Source of the DNA: Streptomyces sp. NBC_00775
Lineage (GTDB): Bacteria; Actinomycetota; Actinomycetes; Streptomycetales; Streptomycetaceae
Length of the DNA stretch: 64,000 nucleotides
Direction of reading: 5' to 3'
Assembly (NCBI RefSeq): GCF_036347135.1
Contig: NZ_CP108938.1
Span: 1 to 64,000, forward strand
Shown: positions 1 to 7,912 of the stretch, piece after piece
How the letters are laid out: the number at the start of each line of letters is the position of its first letter
Position numbering within the stretch: position 1 is the stretch's first letter
The notes under the pieces: generated by a model
What the model saw: only the letters and a program-made list of their open reading frames with translations
What the model was told of the DNA's origin: nothing
Databases searched by the model: none
Position numbers and translations under genes: made by a program

Positions 1-14
1 GCAGACACGACGCG

Positions 15-157
15 CCGCCGCTACGCGGCGGGCCAACTCCCTTGCTTCGCAAGGGAGTTGATATGTCGTCACTCCGTGACGACGGCTCGAATCGCTCCGC
101 GATTCGGCCCAAGGAATTCGCTCCGCGAATTCCTGAAAGCGCACTAAGGCGTAGTGT
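15..157. other. Telomere-like palindrome cluster of a linear replicon end
   Basis: Five closely packed perfect hairpins lie at 15-31 (7-bp stem, loop TAC), 34-60 (12 bp, TTC), 65-83 (8 bp, TCC), 88-106 (8 bp, TCC) and 112-134 (10 bp, TCC). A weaker one follows at 141-157 (5 bp). Every triloop is closed by C-G and reads GTA, GAA or GGA on the complementary strand, i.e. C-GNA-G minihairpins. Streptomyces telomeres carry such serial palindromes with GNA-type loops, which fold in the 3' single-stranded overhang and are patched by terminal-protein-primed synthesis. The array starts 15 bases from the window edge, so the window probably begins at or within a few bases of the physical end. The sequence is not the common archetypal telomere. 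tap/tpg genes are not present here. Confidence 0.82.
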
Positions 158-654
158 CCGACTTTCTCTGACGATCGGTCAATAACCTTACGGGATATAC
201 TCATTCCGAACGTCTCCTCTCCTGAATCAGGCTGCTTGAATTCCCTTCCGAGAAACGGAATTTGACCATTCCTCAATTCTGCCCATTTTCAATTTAATTA
301 CGCGTGGACGAGATTACGCCCGCCGGGTCTCTCCGGCAACCTGTGGCCACAGGTTGCGACGAGCGTGGACAACCCACCGCCCGGCAGTTCCAGCCCGCAC
401 CAGCAGGCCGGGAGCGCACCCACCACCCCCACGCACCGGAGCCGGATACTGGTGAGAGAGCCCGCATCCGGGCGAGAGCCCTGGCGCGCGACCGCACCGA
501 ACGGAGCAGACGTCAGCCTGCTCGAGTGATGGCACGGCGAAGGCTCCGGCGTGGGGGCTGTCCAACGGCGCGTCATATTAGGTGTGGGGGAAGTGATCCA
601 GATTAGTGTTTCCATTGCGTGGACTTAGTGGTGCGCGGGAGAGAGGGCGGGAGC
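158..654. other. Subtelomeric gene-free stretch with a perfect 22-bp palindrome
   Basis: There is no convincing gene. The first 140 bases are unusually AT-rich for this DNA. A perfect 22-bp palindrome lies at 336-357 (half-site GCAACCTGTGG). Short reading frames on both strands over 298-615 have low-complexity Arg/Pro composition and look like chance. The final 20 bases before 655 contain a purine-rich ribosome-binding site for the next gene. Confidence 0.5.
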
Positions 655-990
655 ATGCCAAATGGCTTCAGTGACTTCGATCGTTTCGTTGAGTGGCCAG
701 CCGTTGCCAGCGGTTACCGCCGTGGGATGTCCTACCTTGATGAGTATGGGCTCGATACACCACCCGATAGGGTCGCGTCGGCCGTCGAGGTGGCGATGGG
801 TGTGATCCGCGAGAGCTTTCCAGAGGGATCGCCGCCCCCAGACCGGGCAGTAGATCTCTTCATTGCCAACGTCGTTATGGCGGCCGCATGTCGGTTCACC
901 TTCGATGATGGGGCTGCTTTGGATCAGAAGGAAGTTGCAGAGAGCCTGACCTTCTTCAAGGGATTCTTCAACAGTGGCTGGCATTACTGA
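655..990 (+). CDS. Small hypothetical protein, subtelomeric
   Basis: Encodes 111 residues from an ATG preceded by GAGAGGGCGGGAG. An in-frame GTG at 619 would add 12 residues, but the ATG has the better ribosome-binding site. The protein is acidic and helical-looking, starting MPNGFSDFDRFVEWPAVA and ending with an aromatic-rich tail (FFKGFFNSGWHY). I see no signal peptide, membrane segment or catalytic motif, and I do not recognise the family. It is the first plausible gene inside the telomere and is followed within 12 bases by a membrane-protein gene on the same strand, so the two may be co-transcribed. Small soluble proteins of this size beside membrane proteins are often immunity or regulatory partners, but nothing in the sequence proves that. 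Confidence 0.55.
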   Translation: MPNGFSDFDRFVEWPAVASGYRRGMSYLDEYGLDTPPDRVASAVEVAMGVIRESFPEGSPPPDRAVDLFIANVVMAAACRFTFDDGAALDQKEVAESLTFFKGFFNSGWHY

Positions 991-1001
991 TCGGTCGCCC
1001 A

Positions 1002-1856
1002 ATGAATCCGCGAAGATCAGCTGGCCGGTTGCCGAAAGTACGTGTGCGTCCCCGTCGCCTACACCCTGCAACACGAAGGCGGACGCCCAGCCAGGCTCAG
1101 CCCGAGGTGGCGCGCGAGGACGCCGACCGGCAAGTTTGGCGAATTTTGGCCGACACTGTCGTGCAGGCTGGCCGGCTGTTCTCCGAGACCACGGCCAGAG
1201 TGGATGCCTTGCAGGCAGGGGCGAGACACGAGCAAGCTGAAGGACATCGGCCTCCCGCCGTCGAACAACCCGTCAATCGCCCTCCCAACCAGCCCTGTTG
1301 GTTAAAGCGCATCTGGCGCCATTGGCGAGTTCCGGGCCCTAAAGGGAAGCGAGAGTGTCAGAGGCTGGTCGAACTCATTATCTTCTTCGGGGGCGCGCTC
1401 GCTGGGCTGATTCTCTTCGGAGAACTGGCCCGAGATTCGTTCGCGGAGAGCACCGCGTGGCTTCGGGTGGCCTTTGTCACCGCCGTGATCGCCGCGGCTA
1501 CCCTCTTGGGCCTCGCCCGACTCTCTGTGCAATGGTTCATTACCCAATGCGAACGTGGTCGGGTCGCAAATCCGGAGAATGGAGCACCACAGAAGCCGTT
1601 CCGCCTCTACGAGCTCGCTACTGTGACAATCGGCATCGCTGGGTTCATCCTGCTGTTCGCAACGGTGTGGGCCGCCGTGGCGCCCGCGCATCCCAGAGAG
1701 GTCGCCGTCATCGAGGGGACCACCACTGTTCCGCACCGTCAGTCCGACACTCAACGGCCTTCTGAGCCGCGGGGCGGCCATCGGACTGTTGATAGGACCA
1801 GCCACTTCATCCGGCCGCCCTCCCCGGCACCCTCGCCAGTGCAGTTGCGTCCATGA
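1002..1856 (+). CDS. Hypothetical membrane protein with three predicted TM helices
   Basis: Encodes 284 residues. The first ~100 are basic and Arg/Pro-rich and presumably cytoplasmic. Three hydrophobic segments follow at about 122-140, 154-175 and 203-226, then a ~55-residue polar tail. No enzymatic motif is visible. It starts 12 bases after the preceding small gene on the same strand. The N-terminal 60 residues have poor coding character, so the true start could be downstream. I do not recognise the family; a three-helix anchor with charged flanks could be a subtelomeric conserved membrane protein. It ends 12 bases before a long palindrome that separates it from the convergent operon. Confidence 0.45.
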   Translation: MNPRRSAGRLPKVRVRPRRLHPATRRRTPSQAQPEVAREDADRQVWRILADTVVQAGRLFSETTARVDALQAGARHEQAEGHRPPAVEQPVNRPPNQPCWLKRIWRHWRVPGPKGKRECQRLVELIIFFGGALAGLILFGELARDSFAESTAWLRVAFVTAVIAAATLLGLARLSVQWFITQCERGRVANPENGAPQKPFRLYELATVTIGIAGFILLFATVWAAVAPAHPREVAVIEGTTTVPHRQSDTQRPSEPRGGHRTVDRTSHFIRPPSPAPSPVQLRP

Positions 1857-1868
1857 GACGCCTTTGCT

Positions 1869-1896
1869 GCTTACAACGGCTATAGCCGTTGTAAGC
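1869..1896. terminator. Perfect 28-bp palindrome between convergent genes
   Basis: Half-site GCTTACAACGGCTA is followed immediately by its exact reverse complement, giving 28 bp with no mismatch or loop. It sits between the plus-strand membrane gene ending at 1856 and the minus-strand nuclease gene ending at 1974. The position suits a bidirectional terminator, though there is no T-run. A DNA-binding site is the alternative. Confidence 0.5.
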
Positions 1897-1973
1897 CCTT
1901 TCACTATTCATTTGCGCCGCGAGGGCAAGGCTGCATGCTCATCCATCCCAGTAGATCTGCGCAGGACCAGTGC

Positions 1974-3944
1974 TCACAGCAGTGGCATGGCGGGGGTGGC
2001 CATGTCGTACGGGGACGTTCTGTTTCCCGGTACACGGACGACGACGGCCCATCGGTCTCGCTGGTCAGGGGCTGGAGCCGGGATGTGCTCGGCCCACATG
2101 TTGTCCCGGATATTCGGGATCCAGTCCTTCTTGAGGGTGAGGTCGAGGACGACGAGCATGCCGAGTGCGATTCCGCCGGCCTGGTAGGCGATGGTTTGGC
2201 CCAGGTAGCGCCGTAGTCCCTTGCGGGTGGTTCTGCCTTCGGTCCGCTTGCACTCGATGATGATGGTGAAGCCTGGGAAGCGGACTTCGATGTCGGCCCG
2301 GCCGCCGCTGCGGTCGGCCAGTTCGATGTCGACGTCTTCCAGGTTGCCGTCCAGATAGTCCTGGAGGTCTTCCTGGATGGTGTTCTCCAGGGGGAGCTTC
2401 TTGTCTGGTTCGGGAGCGAAGAGGTAGGCGAAGCGGGGCGTGTGGTGGGCGCGGGCGCGGTTGGTCCGGTTGTGCAGGAAGCGGATGGTCTGGGTGATCA
2501 GTCGTACGAAGCCCTGCCGGATCACCGGTTGCCGGAAGTCGGGGCAGTCGTCGAGGACGGCGAGGATGTCGTAGAAGATCTCCTGCTGGGCTGCCGGGAG
2601 GCGGGCGGCCAGGGTTGCTTCGTCATCGGTCAGGCCAGCTTGAAGGGCGTCGAGCATCTGCGTGGGCAGGCCGGCGAGTAGATGGTTACCGAGGACGGCC
2701 GCCAGTTGGGGGTAGGCCGCCTGTGGGGCTTTTCCCAGGCCCCCTGGCGGCGCCGTCGTGTTCCCGGTCTGCAGGCGTTCGTCGACGGCCTGGAGGAGTT
2801 TCTGGGCGGCGTGCGCGTCCCAGTCCGGGGGTGCGTCGGCGAGAAGGCCACGCAGGTGAAGGAGGAGCCCTTCGCGGTGGGCGAAGGCGTCCTCAATGCG
2901 TGGGGCGACCAGGACTTTCAGGCCTGGGACGGCGTCGGCGGGCTGTAGGCGGACGCTTCGGTGGGCGGTGTAGGCGGCCAGGATGTGCTGGATGGTCTGG
3001 TTCGGCCACGTGGTGAGGGGCTTGTCGAGGTGAGCATCAGCGTGTTCGAGGTCGGCGCTGAGGGTGTACCAGGCGGCCTCAGTGTCGTAACGGCCGGCCC
3101 GCCAGTGGGTGCGGGTGCCGGTCAGCCACATGGCGTGCTCAGTTAGCGAGCGGCGTAGCTGCTGGGTGGCGGTGGTGAGAGCGGGGGTGTGGCCGGTGTC
3201 GAAGGCGAGGACTGCGTCGATGGCGGCGAGGTAGGCGATGGCGTCGGGCCGGTCCTCGTCGGCGTGGACGGCCTGTTGTAGGAGGCTGCGCGCGGTGGTG
3301 AATGCCTGCAGGAGGGTGGGGCGGTCAGGGGCGTTGGCGGCGTCGGCGAGGTGGCACATGGCGAGCTCGTAGGCGGCGTCGCCATGTACGGCGGTGTTGG
3401 TGAAGCGTTGTAGCGCGGTGAGGAGATCGTGCTCGCGCCAGTGTTCGTAGGCGGTGCCGAGGGCCCGGACGGTGCGGCGGGCGAAGGCAGGGGGCGCGGT
3501 GGCGGCGGTGGGATCGACGAGGCGATCGAAGAGCCCGTAGCGGCTTGTGGTGCCGGGCAGGGCGAGGCGGAGGGCCGCTTCGAGGAAGATGCCGGCCAGT
3601 TCGGCGTCGAGGGGTGCGCTGTGGTTGCGGCTGCGCTCCAGCGCGATGTTGTTGAGGGGGCCAGCGGCGTGTTGGAGGTAGCCGGGGTGCTCGACGATCT
3701 GGTCGAGGATGTCGTCGGCGGCTGCTGGGCTGGTGGTTGTGGTCAAGGCGCGGGTGATGAAGGTGGCCGCGTGGTCGGGGTGATTGAGGGTGTCCCATTC
3801 CGCAAGGAGGGTCTCGGCGGCGCGGAACCACAGTCGGGAGGCGGCAAGGTCGTCCATGTGCTGCCAGAGGGTGTCTTCGCCGCCGAGCTCAGCGACGGTA
3901 GGGGGATCTCCGTCTTGGGCGAGGAGGGTCTCGAGTGGGGTCAC
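1974..3944 (-). CDS. PD-(D/E)XK nuclease-domain protein, putative effector of an SMC-type defence operon
   Basis: Encodes 656 residues from a GTG with AAAGG about 9 bases upstream. Residues 1 to ~450 are alpha-helical and Ala-rich with a TPR-like look. Near residues 555-575 a restriction-type core is visible: GGRADIEVRFPG, then a hydrophobic strand ending in IIIECKR, the D...ExK of PD-(D/E)XK nucleases. A conserved Q (GQTIAYQ) follows, as in many of these folds. It is the third gene of an operon after an SMC-like ATPase (62-base gap) and a small protein. In ABC-three-component/Lamassu systems an SMC ATPase controls a toxic effector such as a nuclease; the same logic is inferred here. Other possibilities are a stand-alone restriction enzyme or repair nuclease. 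Confidence 0.65.
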   Translation of the reverse strand: MTPLETLLAQDGDPPTVAELGGEDTLWQHMDDLAASRLWFRAAETLLAEWDTLNHPDHAATFITRALTTTTSPAAADDILDQIVEHPGYLQHAAGPLNNIALERSRNHSAPLDAELAGIFLEAALRLALPGTTSRYGLFDRLVDPTAATAPPAFARRTVRALGTAYEHWREHDLLTALQRFTNTAVHGDAAYELAMCHLADAANAPDRPTLLQAFTTARSLLQQAVHADEDRPDAIAYLAAIDAVLAFDTGHTPALTTATQQLRRSLTEHAMWLTGTRTHWRAGRYDTEAAWYTLSADLEHADAHLDKPLTTWPNQTIQHILAAYTAHRSVRLQPADAVPGLKVLVAPRIEDAFAHREGLLLHLRGLLADAPPDWDAHAAQKLLQAVDERLQTGNTTAPPGGLGKAPQAAYPQLAAVLGNHLLAGLPTQMLDALQAGLTDDEATLAARLPAAQQEIFYDILAVLDDCPDFRQPVIRQGFVRLITQTIRFLHNRTNRARAHHTPRFAYLFAPEPDKKLPLENTIQEDLQDYLDGNLEDVDIELADRSGGRADIEVRFPGFTIIIECKRTEGRTTRKGLRRYLGQTIAYQAGGIALGMLVVLDLTLKKDWIPNIRDNMWAEHIPAPAPDQRDRWAVVVRVPGNRTSPYDMATPAMPLL

Positions 3945-4006
3945 GGTGGGTGGCCTTTCTCGAGTGCGGGTGGGGTGGCGAGCGGACAGCTAGGTTACTG
4001 GCCGGT

Positions 4007-5956
4007 CTACCAGATGTAGTCGCGTGGACCTGCGGCCTTGAGGTTGTCGGCGGAGATGATCGTGGTGGCGACATCGCGTTTGGCGGTGGCGGTGATGAGC
4101 TGCAGGTCCGGTGTTTCTGCACAGATGACCTTGAGCTCACTGAGGACTTCGGCCAGGTCGACGTCGACGGTCTCCTGGGCGCCGGCGGAGTCGAGGAGCA
4201 GCAGGCCGGGGTGACGGCCCACGCCGGTTTCCTTCCCCACACGCAGGAGGGCGAGGAGCGTGGCAATCCGCAGCCGCACGTGTTCGCCTGGGGTGACAGC
4301 GGTGAAGGTGGTCTTGCTGTCACCTTTGGTGACGCTCAAGGTTCCGTTGCCCTGCAGCTTGACGGCTTGGAGTTCGGTCATGCCCAGGCGGATCGCCAAG
4401 CGGCAGATCTCGGTGCTCACTTTGCCCAGAAGCGCCTCCGAGGCGGCAGTCGCACGCTTGTTGGCTTCCTTGTGTGCCGCGTCTAGGACGGCCTCTTCCA
4501 TCGACTGCGTCTGGGGCTGCTGAGCATGGCGTTCGGCTGCTTGACGTTCGGTGAGGGCGCCTTCGAGACGGGCGACCTCCAGGTGGGCGCGCAGGGCGGA
4601 CTCGCGGGGCATGGCGGCTTGCGCCGCGGTGAGCGCGGTATGGGCCTGGGTCATGGCGGCTTCGGAGACTGTGACGGCGTTGGCGGCCTGCCGGGCCGCC
4701 TTCTTGGCCTGCTGGTGGGCTTGGCCGAGGGTGTCGACGGAGGCGGCGAGGTCGTCGGTCGCGGCCGTGTCCACGGGTGCCTCGGTGGGGGCGGATCCAC
4801 ATATTCGGCAGTGGTGTTCGTCGAGGCCCGAGTGGGGGATCTGGTCGAGTGCGGTCGAGCAACGGGGGCAGCAGGTGGGCTTGAGGGCTCCGAAGAAGCG
4901 CTGTGCCACTGCCGTCTCGCGAAGGTCTCTGAGGCGGGCCTGGTCCAGGACGAGCGTCTCGTGGAGTTCGTCCTCGGCCTGCCGCGTCTGCTGCATCTGC
5001 TGCACCAGGTCGGTGTGCCGGGCCGTCAGCTCAGCCAGGTGGGCACCGGCTTGTTCGATGGCTGCGGCGGCGGCTTCCAGGCTGGGGGCCGCGTCGGTCT
5101 GGGCGGCGGCTTCCCGAGCTCGTGCGAGCTGGTCTTCGAGTTGTTGTAGGGAGGTGCCGCGGGCTTGGAGGTCTTGCTGGGCGCGTCGACGCTGCCCTTT
5201 CACCGACTGCTGGAGCAGGTCCAGTGCTGCTTTGGCGTCGCGGCGTGTGGTCGTCCAGGGCAGGCCCACGAACATCTGGAGCAGGCTGATCATGGTTCCG
5301 CCTTGGGCGGTCTCTCCCAGTAGCGCGTCGCCCTCGCGGTTGCGGGCCAGGAGAGCGTGGCTGAAGGCGGGCCAGGACGTGACGATCACCTGGCCGTCAG
5401 CGTCTTGTTCGTCGCCGGCGGCGGAGGCGGTCCTGTCTTTGCGCCAGCCGCGCAGAAACTCCAGGCCCAGCCGGTCCATCATGAAGGCGCCCATCACGGA
5501 GGCGAATTCAGCCTCCCCGGCGAACGGTGTGACGTACTCCTGGGCCCCGATGGTGAGGCTGCCAGCGAGCTGGTCGCCGGTGGTGTCGACGTTCACGGTG
5601 AACGGCTCATCGTCGATCTGTGCGTTCAGGTGCACGTGGTGGATCCAGTGCCGTACGTCTGCTTGTAGGTCGTTGGAGCCGCGTAGGCACCACCAGATGA
5701 TCTCCAGGATGCTGCTCTTGCCGCGCAGGTTGTCCGCCGTCACGCACCACAGGCCGGCATCGAGGTCCCAGGAGAAGTCGACCGGCCCGGTCGACTTGCC
5801 GGCTTTCTCTCCGGTGAAGGCGATGCGCTTGACCAGCAACCGGTGGGGGCGCGGCAGGATACTGCTCTCCCGCACACCGTGCCGTGCGAGAACCTCCCCG
5901 GCCTGTTCCCCTTCGGCGCCGACCCGGCGGGCCACTGCCTGAACGAAGTCACTCAT
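4007..5956 (-). CDS. SMC/Rad50-like ABC ATPase with zinc hook
   Basis: Encodes 649 residues. The N-terminal ATPase lobe has a Walker A of the form NLRGKSSIL at about 76-84. Long Ala/Gln-rich coiled coils (about 240-340 and 390-490) flank a Cys hook in the middle (CCPRCSTAL, then CRICGS), like the zinc hook of Rad50-type proteins. Near residue 585 the Walker B is GLLLLDSAGAQE. Such ATPases bind DNA ends and are the sensor/ATPase (LmuB-like) component of Lamassu/ABC-3C defence operons. Its ATG overlaps the stop of the preceding small gene (ATGA, 5953-5956), and the nuclease gene follows. The Walker A is a reduced NxxGKS form, usual in this branch. It is shorter than housekeeping SMC (~1200). 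Confidence 0.75.
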   Translation of the reverse strand: MSDFVQAVARRVGAEGEQAGEVLARHGVRESSILPRPHRLLVKRIAFTGEKAGKSTGPVDFSWDLDAGLWCVTADNLRGKSSILEIIWWCLRGSNDLQADVRHWIHHVHLNAQIDDEPFTVNVDTTGDQLAGSLTIGAQEYVTPFAGEAEFASVMGAFMMDRLGLEFLRGWRKDRTASAAGDEQDADGQVIVTSWPAFSHALLARNREGDALLGETAQGGTMISLLQMFVGLPWTTTRRDAKAALDLLQQSVKGQRRRAQQDLQARGTSLQQLEDQLARAREAAAQTDAAPSLEAAAAAIEQAGAHLAELTARHTDLVQQMQQTRQAEDELHETLVLDQARLRDLRETAVAQRFFGALKPTCCPRCSTALDQIPHSGLDEHHCRICGSAPTEAPVDTAATDDLAASVDTLGQAHQQAKKAARQAANAVTVSEAAMTQAHTALTAAQAAMPRESALRAHLEVARLEGALTERQAAERHAQQPQTQSMEEAVLDAAHKEANKRATAASEALLGKVSTEICRLAIRLGMTELQAVKLQGNGTLSVTKGDSKTTFTAVTPGEHVRLRIATLLALLRVGKETGVGRHPGLLLLDSAGAQETVDVDLAEVLSELKVICAETPDLQLITATAKRDVATTIISADNLKAAGPRDYIW

Positions 5957-6639
5957 GCGTCGCTCCCCGTCCTCTGCCCGCTGATGCGCTCCAGCCGCTC
6001 ACGTACCCGCTCGGTGATGCCGCTGATGCTGGCCTTCCACACCGTGCGCTCGTACTCGGCCTGCTGGTACTGCAGTTCCTTGAGCTGGGTGCCGCTGCGC
6101 TGTCCCGCCACTGCCAGGACGATCGCGGCCCGCTCGTCGTACCAGGCGAGGTCCGGTGCGTCGGCGCGCAGCTCGGCGGCCAGATCGCGGCCAGCGGCCA
6201 GGAGGTAGTAGTCCCAGCGCTCCACCTTGGCCGGCGGTTCCCCGACGGCCTCTACCGCGGTTAGGCCGTGGGAGAACAGGAGTGCCAGGGCGTCGTCGAG
6301 CGCCTCCCAGGCGCCGAAGCGCCAGCGCAGCATCGGGTACCGGGAGATGTCCGGCTCATCGCCCTCCAGCAAAGCCCGCGCCTTCGTGAGCGACCAGTCG
6401 GCATCCGGCGCTGTACCGTTCTCGACCTGATTGAGCAACTCGTCCGCGAGATAGTCCGGGTTCCGCAACCAGAAATCCAGCGCCTGCAGGCGTTTTTGAC
6501 CCTGCACCACCGCCACCGAGCCCTGCGGCACCCGCCCGTTCGTATCCGGCCCGCACTGTGCGCCGCACCTGTCGAGCACAAACAGCAGCCGCACCGCGTC
6601 CTGCACGCGCGACGCGCGCCGCATTCCAGACTCCGCCAC
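5953..6639 (-). CDS. Small accessory protein of the SMC-nuclease operon (middle-component-like)
   Basis: Encodes 228 residues from a GTG (an ATG four codons in is also possible). It is predicted all-alpha, with an early segment RVQDAVRLLFVLDRCG, then QGQKRLQALDFWLRNPDYLA, and a C-terminal amphipathic helix rich in Glu/Arg. The size, position as first gene and LxALDFWLRxPDYLA motif resemble the 'middle component' seen between ATPase and effector in ABC-three-component systems; this is by analogy, not a proven match. Its stop overlaps the ATPase start by four bases, so the two proteins are translationally coupled and probably form a complex. No catalytic residues are visible. Confidence 0.6.
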   Translation of the reverse strand: MAESGMRRASRVQDAVRLLFVLDRCGAQCGPDTNGRVPQGSVAVVQGQKRLQALDFWLRNPDYLADELLNQVENGTAPDADWSLTKARALLEGDEPDISRYPMLRWRFGAWEALDDALALLFSHGLTAVEAVGEPPAKVERWDYYLLAAGRDLAAELRADAPDLAWYDERAAIVLAVAGQRSGTQLKELQYQQAEYERTVWKASISGITERVRERLERISGQRTGSDA

Positions 6640-6825
6640 GCAGCCCCCGCCTCGGTCCCGCCGGTGAATTCGAAGATCCCAGACTTAGCACACTCCAGAT
6701 GCAGTCCGTAACCGGTTGAACACATCCACGCTGCGCCAATAGGCCGCCCTCCCCGACGAGTTGGTCTGAGAAATGACCGTGCGTCAGATCGCGCCGTGCG
6801 AGGCCCGTCACGCCGCGGACAGGAC

Positions 6826-7779
6826 TCAGGCGCGCGAGGCCTTTCTGGACAGCACCAGATATAGGAAGGGATGGCGGGCAATCCAGGAGGCGAAGCGCGT
6901 CGAGCGCCACCGCGGCGGCAGGCGATCTGCCCAGTACAGCTCCACCGTCGCTCGTGCGTGTTGCTTCGCATCGCAACCTGCGCCGGTCGGCTTTTCAGGC
7001 AGGTAGCGGCCGTAGACGGGGACGCGGGTGACGCCAGCCGCGCGCATCGCACACAGACGGTGCTGGCCGTTGGTCAGGGCCGTGTTCCCCTCGCTCCAGG
7101 CGATGTGGTCGTGGAGAAGGTCGCGTGCCCACTGACGGTCTTCCTCTCGGCTGTTGCCTCATTGCCTGTGGCCTGGGCGGCGGCGAACTCAAGCGCGGTC
7201 TGCGCGATCGCTTGCCAGTTGGCCTGGTGATACGGGCAGGCGGCAAAGTCACGGTCCCGCAAGCGCGCGAAGAGCTCGGCGTGGGCAACATGGATGGCGC
7301 GCTCACCCTTGGGGTAGGCGGCGGCGAGTTGCTTCCAACAGGCTGAGTGGGCCGCACAGGACCAGTGCGTGTGGCCATGGCAGGTCCGCGGCCGCAACGG
7401 GACGCACGCCGAGAGTGCCGCGCAGGAACAGGTCGCGCTCCACCGGGTCCTCGAACAGGCTTGGGTACAGGTCGAGTTCGTCGTCGGGAGCGGCAGGCCG
7501 CTGGATCTGGTCGGCGGCTTCGAGGGTGTCAAGGTCTGGCTCGTGCGCTCCGGTCAGGATGTGTGCGGGCTGGATGTTCCAAGGGCCTTCCTCGTCGTTG
7601 CGCGTGCGTTCGGGATTTGGGGCGACGAGGATCTGCTGGCTGGTGTCGGGCAGGACGAGGGTGCCCGGCAGTCCGAAGACACCGGCCAGGACGGCCCGGC
7701 CGTGAGCCCATTGTGGGTGAGCGAGCAGCCCGCCCAGCGATTCTGCGGGCAGATGCGCGATCCACTCAACGCGGTGGAA
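6826..7779 (-). pseudogene. Decayed ParB-like/Streptomyces-plasmid type gene, frameshifted
   Basis: The reading frame jumps between three frames. From high to low coordinates: HRVEWIAHLPAESLGGLL...GPLSLLEA in one frame; CWKQLAAAYPKGERAIHVAH...ALEFAAAQATGNEA in a second; then DRQWARDLLHDHIAWSEGN and TALTNGQHRLCAMRAAGV in a third, ending near 6826. The NGQHRLCAMRAAGV segment resembles the D-G-Q-H-R motif of ParB/Srx-type nuclease domains found in subtelomeric and plasmid proteins of Streptomyces. The 5' end is cut at 7780 by a miniature element with 35-bp inverted repeats. At least two frameshifts and one truncation make this non-functional. Confidence 0.55.
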
Positions 7780-7912
7780 TGGCGTTAACGGTCTGAACTG
7801 GCCCCACTTTTCCGACGCGGCTTGGTCATCGCAACATCCCTCAGGACTGGTGTTGCAACGACCTATAGAACCCAAGCCGGAAAAGTGGGGCCAGTTCAGA
7901 CCGTTAACGCCA
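7780..7912. mobile_element. MITE-like element with 35-bp perfect terminal inverted repeats
   Basis: The sequence TGGCGTTAACGGTCTGAACT and its continuation to 7814 recurs exactly as the reverse complement at 7878-7912. The inverted repeats are 35 bp each and flank 63 bp of non-coding DNA. There is no transposase inside, so it is a non-autonomous element or two abutting IS ends. The end composition (...ACTGGCCCCACTTTTC) resembles IS21-family ends. I see no clear target duplication. It lies exactly at the broken 5' ends of two divergent pseudogenes. Confidence 0.75.
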
